Assembly: GCF_016806835.2 (NCBI RefSeq)
Contig: NZ_CP086111.1
Coordinates: 1,616,001-1,680,000, forward strand
Direction of reading: 5' to 3'
DNA: 64,000 nucleotides
Source of the DNA: Skermanella rosea
GTDB taxonomy: Bacteria; Pseudomonadota; Alphaproteobacteria; Azospirillales; Azospirillaceae
Of the stretch, positions 18,803-27,216 are shown one piece after another. How positions within the stretch are numbered: position 1 is the first letter of the stretch; each line of letters opens with the position of its first letter. The position numbers were made by a program, and so were the translations under genes. The notes below the pieces were generated by a model that did not search any database, was not told the origin of the DNA, and saw only the letters and a list, made by a program, of their open reading frames with translations.

Positions 18803-21298
18803 ATGCGTATCTTAGCCGGGATCCTGTCCGCCGTTCTCTTCCTCGTCGTGGTGGCTGCCGGCGGCGTGGTATTCGCAATCCACCATTACAGCCAGGGGCT
18901 GCCGGAATACAGCCAGCTGGCCGACTACCAGCCGCCGACCGTGACCCGCGTCCATGCCGGGGACGGGCGCCTGCTGGCCGAGTTCGCGACCGAGCGGCGC
19001 GTCTTCATCCCGATCGAGGCGATGCCGAAGCGCGTGATCCGCGGCTTCATTTCCGCCGAGGACCAGAACTTCTACAGCCACCGGGGCGTGGATTTCGGCG
19101 CGATCCTGCGGGCGATCGTCGTCAACGTGGAGAATGTCGCGAGCGGACGCCGGATGATCGGCGCCTCCGGCATCACCCAGCAGGTCGCCAAGAACTTCCT
19201 GCTGACCAACGAGGTGTCGTTCGAGCGCAAGATCAAGGAGGCCATACTGGCCTTCCGCATGGAGCAGGCCTTCACGAAGGACCGGATCCTGGAGCTGTAC
19301 CTGAACGAGATCTTCCTGGGGAACCGCTCCTACGGCGTAGCCGCCGCCGCGCTGAACTATTTCAACAAGCCCCTGGACGAACTGACGATCGCCGAGGCGG
19401 CCTATCTCGCGGCGCTGCCCAAGGCGCCGAACAACTATCATCCGGTCCGCCAGCACGACGCGGCCGTGGCGCGCCGCAACTGGGTGATCGGCCGGATGCA
19501 GGAGGACGGCGCGATCACCGCGGAGGAGGCCGCCCAGGCCAAGGCCGAGCCGCTGGAGGTGCGCCGGCGCGACGAGACCGAGTACGTCACCGCCGACTAT
19601 TTCGCGGAGGAAGTCCGCCGCCAGCTTCTCGCCCGCTTCGGGGAGCAGAAGCTCTACGAAGGCGGCTACTCCGTGCGGACGACCGTCGACCCCCAACTCC
19701 AGGACATCGCGACGCGCAGCCTGCGTGACGGCCTGATCGCGTACGATCGCCGCCACGGCTGGCGCGGCCCGGTCGGCAAGCTCGAGAGCTTCCAGAACTG
19801 GGCGAAGCAGCTTGCCGAGATGCCGGTGCCGGCCGGCGGCGAGATCTGGCAGATGGCCGCCGTGCTGGAGGTCGAGGCGGGCGAGGCGCAGATCGGCCTT
19901 GCGGACGGCGGACGGGGCCGCATCCCGCTGTCGGAGCTGAAATGGGCGCGCCGCTGGGTCGAGGGCGAAAGGACCGGCCCCGAGGTCAGGCAGGCCGGCG
20001 ACGTTCTGGCCCAGGGCGAGGTCATCCTGGTCGAGCCGGTCGCCAAGGACGCGAAGGGCAAGGACCTGCCCTCCGGCACGTACGGGCTCCGCCAGATCCC
20101 GGCGGTACAGGGGGGCTTGGTCGCGATGGACCCCCATACCGGCCGCGTGCTGGCCATGAGCGGCGGCTTCAGCTCCCGGATCAGCGTGTTCAACCGGGCC
20201 ACCCAGGCGCTGCGCCAGCCCGGCTCGTCGTTCAAGCCGTTCGTCTACATGGCGGCGCTGGACAACGGCTTCACGCCCTCGAGCCTCGTGATGGACGCGC
20301 CCTTCGCGATCCAGCCGGGTCCAGGACAGGCGCTGTGGCGGCCGCAGAACTATTCGGAAGACTTCCTCGGGCCGACCACGCTGCGGGTCGGCATGGAGAA
20401 GTCCCGCAACGTCATGACCGTACGTCTCGCCAACAGCATCGGCATGGACAGGGTCGCCGACTATGCCGAGCGGTTCGGCGTGGTCGACAAGCTTCCGCCC
20501 GTCCTGTCGATGTCGCTCGGGGCCGGCGAGACCACCGTGCTGAAGATGACCACCGCCTATTCCATGATCGTGAACGGCGGCAAGAAGGTGATCCCGGCCT
20601 TCATCGACCGTATCCAGGACCATACCGGCAAGGTGGTCTTCAAGCACGACATGCGGCCCTGCCCGAACTGCGGCGGCATCCAGTGGTCGCCCGACCTCGC
20701 GGTCCCGGACGTGCCCGACGCACGGGAGAGCGTGATCGACCCGCGGACGGCCTACCAGATGGTCTCCATCCTCGAAGGGGTCGTCCAGCGCGGCACCGCC
20801 AGGATGATCTCGTCGATCGGCAAGCCGCTCGCCGGCAAGACCGGCACCACCAACGACTCGCTGGATGCATGGTTCGTCGGTTTCTCCCCCGACCTGGCGG
20901 TCGGCCTCTATATCGGCTTCGACCAGCCCCGCTCGCTGGGCGCGAAGGAGACCGGCGGCTCGGTATCGGCTCCGGTCTTCAAGGATTTCATGGCCGATGC
21001 CCTGAAGGGCGAGCCGGCGACGCCGTTCCGCATGCCGCCCGGCATCCGGCTGGTCCGCGTCGACGCCGCGACCGGCCAACTTGCCGAGCCCGGCCAGCGC
21101 AACGCGATCTGGGAGGCCTTCAAGCCGGGGACCGAGCCCCGTCCCGGCGACTACGTCGTCCTGGACGGCAGCGAGATCGCGTCCGGCTCCGGTCCCGGTG
21201 GCGGCGCATTCCTCCCGCCGGGCAGCGTTCCGCCGCCGGGCCGTCCCCAAGGGCAGGAGCAGGCGCCTGTCTCGACGGGCACGGGCGGTCTCTATTGA
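18803..21298 (+). CDS. mrcA: Penicillin-binding protein 1A (bifunctional)
   Basis: 831 residues. One N-terminal transmembrane helix (about 5-27). The GT51 glycosyltransferase domain follows (about 50-230), with the catalytic Glu in ISAEDQNFYSHRGVDF and the GASGITQQVAKN and RKIKEAILAFRME motifs. An OB-like insert lies at about 320-430. The transpeptidase domain has SSFKP with Ser475 and Lys478, SRN in MEKSRNVMTVR, and KTGT at 679-682. The tail is Pro/Gly-rich. The enzyme polymerises and cross-links peptidoglycan at the inner membrane. It lies 122 bp after the amidase gene, which may share its transcript. A weak inverted repeat (GACCCTTG/CAAGGGTC) stands at its stop. Confidence 0.96.
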   Translation: MRILAGILSAVLFLVVVAAGGVVFAIHHYSQGLPEYSQLADYQPPTVTRVHAGDGRLLAEFATERRVFIPIEAMPKRVIRGFISAEDQNFYSHRGVDFGAILRAIVVNVENVASGRRMIGASGITQQVAKNFLLTNEVSFERKIKEAILAFRMEQAFTKDRILELYLNEIFLGNRSYGVAAAALNYFNKPLDELTIAEAAYLAALPKAPNNYHPVRQHDAAVARRNWVIGRMQEDGAITAEEAAQAKAEPLEVRRRDETEYVTADYFAEEVRRQLLARFGEQKLYEGGYSVRTTVDPQLQDIATRSLRDGLIAYDRRHGWRGPVGKLESFQNWAKQLAEMPVPAGGEIWQMAAVLEVEAGEAQIGLADGGRGRIPLSELKWARRWVEGERTGPEVRQAGDVLAQGEVILVEPVAKDAKGKDLPSGTYGLRQIPAVQGGLVAMDPHTGRVLAMSGGFSSRISVFNRATQALRQPGSSFKPFVYMAALDNGFTPSSLVMDAPFAIQPGPGQALWRPQNYSEDFLGPTTLRVGMEKSRNVMTVRLANSIGMDRVADYAERFGVVDKLPPVLSMSLGAGETTVLKMTTAYSMIVNGGKKVIPAFIDRIQDHTGKVVFKHDMRPCPNCGGIQWSPDLAVPDVPDARESVIDPRTAYQMVSILEGVVQRGTARMISSIGKPLAGKTGTTNDSLDAWFVGFSPDLAVGLYIGFDQPRSLGAKETGGSVSAPVFKDFMADALKGEPATPFRMPPGIRLVRVDAATGQLAEPGQRNAIWEAFKPGTEPRPGDYVVLDGSEIASGSGPGGGAFLPPGSVPPPGRPQGQEQAPVSTGTGGLY

Positions 21299-21378
21299 CC
21301 CTTGGCGCGGAAGCCTCAAGGGTCTAAGTAAGCGTCACTGAACAGAGATCTTGAACAATAGCGACGAGGAGGCCCGCC

Positions 21379-22504
21379 ATGCGAGCCGAGATCGAAGCGG
21401 CTGCCGAGGCGATCAGGGAATCGCTGGCGCTGCTGAGGAGGCATCTTTGACTGGGAAAATGCAGTCAGGCGCCTGGACGAACTGAACGCCATCTCCGAGG
21501 ATCCCAATCTCTGGAACGATGCCGACCGCGCGCAGAAGGTGATGCGCGAGCGGACCCAGCTCGACTCCGCGGTCAACGGCTATCGGGCATTGGAGCGCGA
21601 GCTGAACGACAGCATCGAGCTGATCGAGATGGGTGAGGCGGAAGAGGACCAGACCGTCGTCACCGACGCGGAGAACACCCTGCTGGCGCTCAAGGACAAA
21701 GCCGCCAAGCTGGAACTGGAAAGCCTCCTGTCCGGCGAGGCCGATGCCAACGACTGCTTCCTGGAAGTCAACGCCGGCGCTGGCGGAACCGAGGCCCAGG
21801 ACTGGGCCGAGATGCTCCTGCGCATGTATCTGCGCTGGGCGGAGCAGCACGGCTACAAGACCGAATGGTTGGAAGAGAGCGCCGGCGAAGAGGCGGGCAT
21901 CAAGTCCGCGACGGTGCAGATCAAGGGCCATAACGCCTATGGCTGGCTGAAGACGGAGGCCGGCGTCCATCGTCTGGTCCGGATCAGCCCCTATGACAGC
22001 CAGGCGCGCCGGCATACCAGCTTCGCCAGCGTCGCGGTCAGCCCGGTGATCGACGACAAGATCGACGTCGAGATCCTGGACAAGGACCTGCGCATCGACA
22101 CCTATCGGGCGTCGGGCGCCGGCGGCCAGCACATCAACAAGACCGACTCGGCGGTCCGCATCACGCACATCCCGACCAACATCGTCGTGCAGTGCCAGCA
22201 GGAACGGTCCCAGCACAAGAACCGTGCCAAGGCCTTCGACATGCTTCGGGCGCGCCTTTACGAGGCGGAACTGAAGAAGCGGGAGGATGCGGCCGCAGCG
22301 CTGGAGGCCACCAAGTCGGACATCGGCTGGGGGCACCAGATCCGCTCCTACGTGTTGCAGCCCTACCAGATGGTCAAGGACCTGCGGACCGGCGTGGAAA
22401 CCAGCCAGAGCGGCGCCGTGCTGGACGGGGACATCGACGAGTTCCTTGCCGCGGCCCTGGCCCAGCGCATCAAGGGGCAAGGCGACAGCGAAGCGGCGGA
22501 CTGA
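21379..22504 (+). CDS. prfB: Peptide chain release factor 2, programmed +1 frameshift
   Basis: The gene starts at ATG 21379 (GAGGAGG about 6 bases upstream). The first frame reads 23 codons and stops at an in-frame TGA at 21448-21450. Skipping one base joins it to the frame at 21449-22504, giving 374 residues, close to the usual 365. RF2 recognises UAA and UGA. GGQ is at residues 248-250 ([11 protein letters not shown]). The codon-recognition tripeptide reads Ser-Pro-Tyr at 203-205 instead of the E. coli Ser-Pro-Phe, in [16 protein letters not shown] believe Tyr is usual in alphaproteobacteria. The C-terminus [13 protein letters not shown] is complete. Confidence 0.97.
21436..21451 (+). promoter_or_regulatory. 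prfB: prfB recoding site
   Basis: AGGAGG (21436-21441), then three bases CAT, then CTT TGA C (21445-21451). This is the classic RF2 autoregulatory slip site: an internal Shine-Dalgarno-like element three bases before CUU, a UGA stop and a following C that weakens termination. Low RF2 favours +1 slippage to GAC, so RF2 controls its own synthesis. Confidence 0.95.
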
Positions 22505-22532
22505 GGACAGGGTGATCGAAAGAGGTGTGTGG

Positions 22533-23030
22533 ATGAAGGGTGCGGGATGGTGCGTCGGCGCGGCGATGCTGACGCTCTTGGCGGGCGGCCCGGCCTGGGC
22601 GGCCTGCCAGCCCGCCCCGACCGCGATGGTCGAGGGCATTCAGCGGGAGCTTGCCGTCAACGGGTTCGACCCGGGGGGCATCGACGGACGGTTCGGGCCG
22701 CGCACCGCGGAAGCGATCCGGCAGTACCAGCAGGCGGCTCGGCTGCCGGTGACCGGCTGCGCGAGCCAGGAGCTGCTGGACCATGTCAGCTTCCACCTGC
22801 CGAAGGTCTATTCGCGGAACCGGCCCGATACCCCGACCCCTGAGGTCGAGGTCCAGGAAGGCCTGACGATGCGGGGCTTCTATGTCGGGGCCGTGGACGG
22901 CAGGATCGGCGAACGGACCCGCGCCGCCATCCGCCGGTACCAGCAGGAGGCCAACCTGCCGGTCGACGGGCAGGTGACGCCGGCACTGGCGCAGCGCCTC
23001 CGCGAGGATACGGCCACCCGGGCGCGTTGA
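22533..23030 (+). CDS. Exported peptidoglycan-binding domain protein
   Basis: 165 residues from ATG 22533, with AAAGAGG about 8 bases before it. A signal peptide (about 1-23, ending PAWA) precedes two PG_binding_1-type repeats. The first is VEGIQRELAVNGFDPGGIDG... (about 31-85) and the second VQEGLTMRGFYVGAVDGRIG... (about 105-160). Each has the G-x-x-D-G-x-x-G and T-x-x-A-I-R-x-Y-Q pattern. No catalytic domain is attached, so it probably binds cell-wall glycan or peptides or assists an enzyme in trans. It follows prfB by 28 bp, and a strong hairpin lies downstream. Confidence 0.88.
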   Translation: MKGAGWCVGAAMLTLLAGGPAWAACQPAPTAMVEGIQRELAVNGFDPGGIDGRFGPRTAEAIRQYQQAARLPVTGCASQELLDHVSFHLPKVYSRNRPDTPTPEVEVQEGLTMRGFYVGAVDGRIGERTRAAIRRYQQEANLPVDGQVTPALAQRLREDTATRAR

Positions 23031-23054
23031 CCCGAAGGCCGGCGGCTTTGGATC

Positions 23055-23088
23055 GGGCCGGCGCTTCCCCGCGGGGAAGTGCCGGCCC
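23055..23088. terminator. Bidirectional terminator between convergent genes
   Basis: GGGCCGGCGCTTCCCC pairs with GGGGAAGTGCCGGCCC (16-base arms, one G-T pair, tight loop), followed by GTTTCGTTTC on the plus strand. It separates the peptidoglycan-binding gene from the convergent YeeE/YedE gene. Confidence 0.65.
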
Positions 23089-23096
23089 GTTTCGTT

Positions 23097-24332
23097 TCAG
23101 CAGGCGGTTTCGCGGGGAGTCTTCTCGACCTCCAGCCCGAACAGCGGACGCAGTCTCGTCCCGACCACGTTCCCGACCAGGGCGGCGACAAGCCAGACCC
23201 AGCCGTGCAGGCTGCCCGACGCGATGCCGCTGAAATAGGCGCCGATGTTGCAGCCATAGGCGAGACGCGCGCCGTATCCCAGCATCAGCCCGCCGATGAC
23301 GGCCGCGGCAAGCGACCGGAGCGGCACCCGCCAGACCGGGGCGAACCGCCCGGCAAGGCCTGCCGCCAGCAGCGCTCCCAGGATGATGCCGAAATTCATC
23401 ACCGAGGTGATGTCCTGGAAGATGCTGTTCTCCAGCGACGCGGCACGGTCCGGCGCGGAGAAGTACGGCCAGAAGGCCACGTCGAAGCCGAGCGCGTCCA
23501 ACGGCTTCGCTCCCCACAGCACGAAGGCGGAGGTGATGCCCCACGGCCGGCCGGCGAGGGCGAGCGTCGCGAAGTTCAGCACCGCCAGGGCCACGCCGCC
23601 CCAGACCAGCGGCCAGGGTCCCTGCACGAAGCGCTGCCAGCCCTGATGGGTGGTCCGGTTGCCCGGGCGCAGGGCGCCGTGGCGCTTCCGTTCGAGGAGC
23701 ACGGTGCCGCCCGCGATCGCCGCGAAAACGGCGAGGTTCAGGGCCAGCGCGGGCAGTGCACCCAGGCTGCCGACCAACGAGACCGGGCCGATCGAGGGAA
23801 GCGCCGACCACCAGTGCAGATGCGCGGCGCCGACGACCGATCCGACGATGAAGAAGAGCAGGGTGACGATCATGCGGGTATTGCCGCCACCGGCCGTATA
23901 GAGCGTTCCGGAGGCGCACCCGCCGCCGAGCTGCATTCCGACGCCGAACAGGAAGGCGCCGAACAGCACCGAGACGCCGACCGGAGCGACCAGCCCGGTG
24001 ACCGGCTGCCCGAACAGCTCACCCGCCGCCAGGGCGGGGAAGAACAGGGCGCAGGCCAGGGCGAGCATGACCATCTGGGCCCGGATGCCGGCGCCGCGAC
24101 GGTCCGAGATGAAGACCCGGAACGAGGAGGTGAAGCCGAACAGGGCATGGTAGAGGGTGAGTCCCAGAGCGCCGCCCACGAGGTACAAGGCTGCCTGCCG
24201 GGCCGACACGGCGTCGGTCAGCCAGACCGCGCCTCCGAGGAGCAGCAGGGCGGCCACGGCCACCACGCGCGGATCCATGGTCCGGTCCCGCGCCGGGATG
24301 CCGCTCGGCCTGCCGAGTGAAATGTCCGTCAT
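23097..24332 (-). CDS. YeeE/YedE family transporter (thiosulfate/sulfur compound uptake)
   Basis: 411 residues, almost entirely hydrophobic, with about ten membrane helices. The two inverted halves each carry the family's conserved Cys motif: QLGGGCASGTLY in the first and LAYGCNIGAYFSG in the second. In the characterised thiosulfate importer TsuA such cysteines line the path and bind thiosulfate. The insertion FTSSFRVFISDRRGAGIRAQ near residue 70 is also family-like. No TusA-like sulfur carrier gene follows. The next gene upstream is a divergent small Tat-exported Cys protein. AAGGCG before ATG supports the start. The substrate is inferred from the family. Confidence 0.88.
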   Translation of the reverse strand: MTDISLGRPSGIPARDRTMDPRVVAVAALLLLGGAVWLTDAVSARQAALYLVGGALGLTLYHALFGFTSSFRVFISDRRGAGIRAQMVMLALACALFFPALAAGELFGQPVTGLVAPVGVSVLFGAFLFGVGMQLGGGCASGTLYTAGGGNTRMIVTLLFFIVGSVVGAAHLHWWSALPSIGPVSLVGSLGALPALALNLAVFAAIAGGTVLLERKRHGALRPGNRTTHQGWQRFVQGPWPLVWGGVALAVLNFATLALAGRPWGITSAFVLWGAKPLDALGFDVAFWPYFSAPDRAASLENSIFQDITSVMNFGIILGALLAAGLAGRFAPVWRVPLRSLAAAVIGGLMLGYGARLAYGCNIGAYFSGIASGSLHGWVWLVAALVGNVVGTRLRPLFGLEVEKTPRETAC

Positions 24333-24506
24333 CGCAATTCACGCCTTCTGAATCGTTTCCACCCATGTGGGTAGGATGATCGCGATGTGAATAGTAAATT
24401 AAATGCATATCTGGCGTGTGGAAATGACGCGCGCGGCTCCCCGATTGACCGGAGCGGCCGAGGGGCGTAATGCTCCCTCGCGAAGGCTGAGCGAAGGGGA
24501 CTGCCA

Positions 24507-24827
24507 ATGAGCACCGGCATCACGAGGCGCGACATCCTGCGGCATTCCGGAGCCATATCGGTTTTTGCCGCCGGTCTTGCGATCGCCGGCCCGGCCGGCG
24601 CGTTCCGACTGCTTCCGGCCGAGGATTATGCCGGCGTGATCGAGGACAGCTGCGGTGCAGCCAACCAGCTCCATCGCGCCATGGTGGCGGAGGTCGAGCG
24701 GCAGCTCGGAGTCAGCCTGGACGACACGCAGGCGCGCCGGATGATCGAGGCGATCCAATGCCCCAACTGCGGATGCTCGATCCTGAAGGGGATCGCCGAA
24801 GCCGCTCCGGGCGACGCGCCTTTCTGA
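24507..24827 (+). CDS. Small Tat-exported protein with a CPNCGC motif
   Basis: 106 residues from ATG 24507, with AAGGGGA seven bases upstream. The N-terminus TGITRRDILRHSG followed by a hydrophobic stretch ending GPAGA looks like a twin-arginine signal. The mature part is short and helical, with one Cys at about residue 50 (DSCGAANQLHRAM) and a C-terminal cluster CPNCGC at about 84-89. No family recognised. The cluster could bind metal or form disulfides. The neighbour on the other strand is a YeeE/YedE transporter, which raises but does not prove a sulfur or metal link. Confidence 0.75.
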   Translation: MSTGITRRDILRHSGAISVFAAGLAIAGPAGAFRLLPAEDYAGVIEDSCGAANQLHRAMVAEVERQLGVSLDDTQARRMIEAIQCPNCGCSILKGIAEAAPGDAPF

Positions 24828-24919
24828 ACGGATTAGTCCTGTCGCAATCGTATCTTTAGTGGCAAAGAATCCCCATAAAGGGTAATCCTATGCGGGGGAA
24901 ACCGCCGCGTGGAGATACG

Positions 24920-25336
24920 ATGAGCAGCGAAATACGCACCTTCAAGATCCGTGACGCCGCCATTCACGAAGACGAACTGGCCCTGGCGGAGTTCCTGCGC
25001 ACCGTCGAAGTCAGCAGGATCGAAACCGCTTTCGCCGACGGCGCCTGGCACATCCTGGTGATGTACGAGGAACTGCGTAAACGCGAGGAGACGGCGCAGA
25101 TCCAGAGCGCCATCGTCGCGGCGCTCAATGCCTGGCGTGCCCAGACCGCTACCTCGCTCGACCTGGACCGCGAAGCGATCATGTCCTCGTCCGCGGTCCA
25201 GGAGATCGCCCGCTACGCGCCGACGACCGAGATCGAGTTGGGCGTCGTCGGCAGCGCGCTCGGCATCGACACCTCCGCCCACGGCGCCGCGATCGTCCAT
25301 GTGGTCCGCCAGACGCTGGAGGACCTGACCAGCTAG
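24920..25336 (+). CDS. Small protein with an HRDC-like domain
   Basis: 138 residues from ATG 24920 (GGAGA about 5 bases upstream). The first 45 residues are a short alpha/beta segment (RTFKIRDAAIHEDELALAEF). From about residue 65, the pattern ALNAWRAQTA...SSSAVQEIARYAPTTEIELGVV...VVRQTL resembles HRDC, the helical domain of RecQ helicases and RNase D that binds nucleic acid. No helicase or nuclease domain is attached, so it may be a nucleic-acid-binding adaptor. The HRDC call rests on pattern recognition only. Confidence 0.75.
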   Translation: MSSEIRTFKIRDAAIHEDELALAEFLRTVEVSRIETAFADGAWHILVMYEELRKREETAQIQSAIVAALNAWRAQTATSLDLDREAIMSSSAVQEIARYAPTTEIELGVVGSALGIDTSAHGAAIVHVVRQTLEDLTS

Positions 25337-25446
25337 GCCGGCGACCATCCCGGCACTCCCGATTGGCCCCTGACGCCGGGCGGGCGGCGCGCTATCCTGC
25401 GTCCCCGGTTCGGAGACCGCCCGAAGGGCGGCGAGGAGGGACTATC

Positions 25447-25743
25447 ATGCGCCTGTCGATTTCGATGCTGTGCGTCAGCGCGATGCTGGCCGCGGCGCCC
25501 GTCGTGGCCGACCCCGCGGTTCCGCCGCAGCGGGAGCCGAGCGGCACGGACCTCGCCATGGAGGGGCTGAACAAGCTCATGCTCGGGCTTCAACAGCTGG
25601 TCGAGGAACTGCCGCGCTACGACCTGCCGGAGATCACCGAGAACGGGGACATCATCATCCGCCGGATCGATCCGAAGGCAGCCCCCGAGGCGCCCCGCAT
25701 TCCCCTGGACCCCGGCAACCCCGAAGGCGGCGTCGATCTCTAG
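25447..25743 (+). CDS. Small exported protein of unknown function
   Basis: 98 residues from ATG 25447 with GAGGAGG about 8 bases upstream. A signal peptide (about 1-21, MRLSISMLCVSAMLAAAPVVA) is followed by an amphipathic helix (MEGLNKLMLGLQQLVEELPRY) and the motif PEITENGDIIIRRIDP. The same G-D-I-I-I-R-R ending is, to my memory, found in small alphaproteobacterial proteins loosely annotated as 'AAA+ family ATPase', although no ATP-binding motif exists here. The stop codon overlaps that of the convergent DMT permease gene in the four bases CTAG. Confidence 0.75.
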   Translation: MRLSISMLCVSAMLAAAPVVADPAVPPQREPSGTDLAMEGLNKLMLGLQQLVEELPRYDLPEITENGDIIIRRIDPKAAPEAPRIPLDPGNPEGGVDL

Positions 25744-26681
25744 GCGGGCCGGGACCGTCCCGGCAGCAGGCTCGGCAGTACCAGGACGATGAACAGGCCG
25801 GTGACGACCAGGGCCAGCGCCAGCAGGTCGGCGCCCGCAAGGGGCTCGCCCAGGATCAGGGCGCTGGAGAAGACGCCCACCACCGGAATGGACAGGGTCC
25901 CGATCGCCGCGATGTTCGCCGGGAACAGCGCGACGATCCGGAACCATGCCCAGTGGCAATAGATCATCGGGATCAGCGCCGCATAGATCACCCCGAGGGC
26001 CCCCGGGGTCGACAGGTCCAGCACCGACGAGGGACGGCCGAACAGGAATGCGGCGGCGATCACCGGCAGTCCGCCGATCGCGAGCTGCCACGCGGCGAGC
26101 TGGACCGTCTCCATCCGCCAGGGGATCGCCTTGAGCATCACCGTTCCCGCCGCCCAGGAGACCGCGGCGGCCAGCATCATGGCGGCTCCCCAGGGGGTTC
26201 CCCCGATGCGCCCGAACTCCGGGATCAGCAGGATCGCCAGCGCCGTCAGGCCGAGGGCGAGGCCGACGACCCGAAGCGCCGTCATCCGCTCGCGCAGGAA
26301 GATGACGCTCAGGATCGAGGCCCACAGCGGCATGGTGAAGGCGATGATGGAGGCGCGCCCGGCCGCCATCAGCGTCAGCCCGAAGGCGGAGAAGACCTGC
26401 CAGCAGGTGACGTTGATGAAGGCCGTCAGGATCAGCGGACCGAGATCGCCGCGCGGGATGCGGAGGCTGAGGCCCCGGGCGCGCGCGAACAGCATCAGCC
26501 CGCCGGCACCCGCCACGAAGCAGATCGCCCGGAAAGTCCAGGGGTCCATGTCCAGGACGGCCAGCTTCATCGCCGGCCAGTTGGTGCCCCAGAACAGGGC
26601 GAGCGACGCCAGCAGGAAGAACCCCTGGCGGGGCAGCTGTTCGGATGCCGGGGCGGTCGTAGACAGGGCTGGCTGGGCCAA
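25740..26681 (-). CDS. DMT superfamily (EamA) permease
   Basis: 313 residues with about ten membrane helices in two EamA repeats (about 20-150 and 165-300). The typical features are FWGTNWPAMKLAV in helix 1, LRERMTALRVVGL at the end of the first repeat and LGEPLAGADLLALALV in the second. It starts with TTG at 26681, with GAGGAA about seven bases before it. The family exports amino acids or other metabolites; the substrate is unknown. It is the last gene of a minus-strand run, 76 bp after nfeD-like. Confidence 0.9.
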   Translation of the reverse strand: MAQPALSTTAPASEQLPRQGFFLLASLALFWGTNWPAMKLAVLDMDPWTFRAICFVAGAGGLMLFARARGLSLRIPRGDLGPLILTAFINVTCWQVFSAFGLTLMAAGRASIIAFTMPLWASILSVIFLRERMTALRVVGLALGLTALAILLIPEFGRIGGTPWGAAMMLAAAVSWAAGTVMLKAIPWRMETVQLAAWQLAIGGLPVIAAAFLFGRPSSVLDLSTPGALGVIYAALIPMIYCHWAWFRIVALFPANIAAIGTLSIPVVGVFSSALILGEPLAGADLLALALVVTGLFIVLVLPSLLPGRSRPA

Positions 26682-26757
26682 GGCGATTCCTCGAATCCGG
26701 GATAGGTGGTTGGCTCCCCAACATTAACCCGTCACCGGGCGGGATGGCACCGGCTAA

Positions 26758-27201
26758 TCAGCCCGCCCGGTCGGGGGAATCCACCTTCAGCATGATGCCG
26801 TCGGTGCCGACCACCTTGACCGTGCTGCCGGCCGGCTGATCCTTGCCGGTGACGGTCCACAGGGTGTCGCCGACGAAGGCATGGCCCCTGCCGTTCACGA
26901 TCGGCCTTTCGAGCACGACCAGCCTGCCGACCAGGGACGCGCCGCGCCGGTTCAGGGTCGGGTCGGCGCTGGTCTCGGGATGGCGGCGCTGGTACTGCCG
27001 GAACCCGACCGCCGAGCCGATCGACAGGATCGCGAAGGTCAGGAACTGGACCTGCCATGGCAGATCCGGCAGCGCCAGGAGGGTCAGCCCGACCACCGCC
27101 GCCGCGACCGCGAGCCAGATGAAGAAGGTGCCGGGCACGAAGGCTTCTATCGCCGCGAGGACGAGGGCGGTCACCAGCCAGTACCAGGATTCGATTTCCA
27201 T
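26758..27201 (-). CDS. NfeD-like membrane protein
   Basis: 147 residues. Three or four membrane helices fill residues 5-75, starting with SWYWLVTALVLAAIEAFVPG. A C-terminal OB-fold domain (about 85-145) shows NRRGASLVGRLVVLERPIVNGRGHA and TLWTVTGKDQPAGSTVKVVG. This is the short NfeD form, without the ClpP-like protease half. GGAGG precedes the ATG. It lies 15 bp after the SPFH gene. This pair (SPFH plus NfeD) is common in bacteria and is thought to organise membrane microdomains or membrane protein quality control. Confidence 0.92.
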   Translation of the reverse strand: MEIESWYWLVTALVLAAIEAFVPGTFFIWLAVAAAVVGLTLLALPDLPWQVQFLTFAILSIGSAVGFRQYQRRHPETSADPTLNRRGASLVGRLVVLERPIVNGRGHAFVGDTLWTVTGKDQPAGSTVKVVGTDGIMLKVDSPDRAG

Positions 27202-27216
27202 GGCGCCTCCGGCCGC

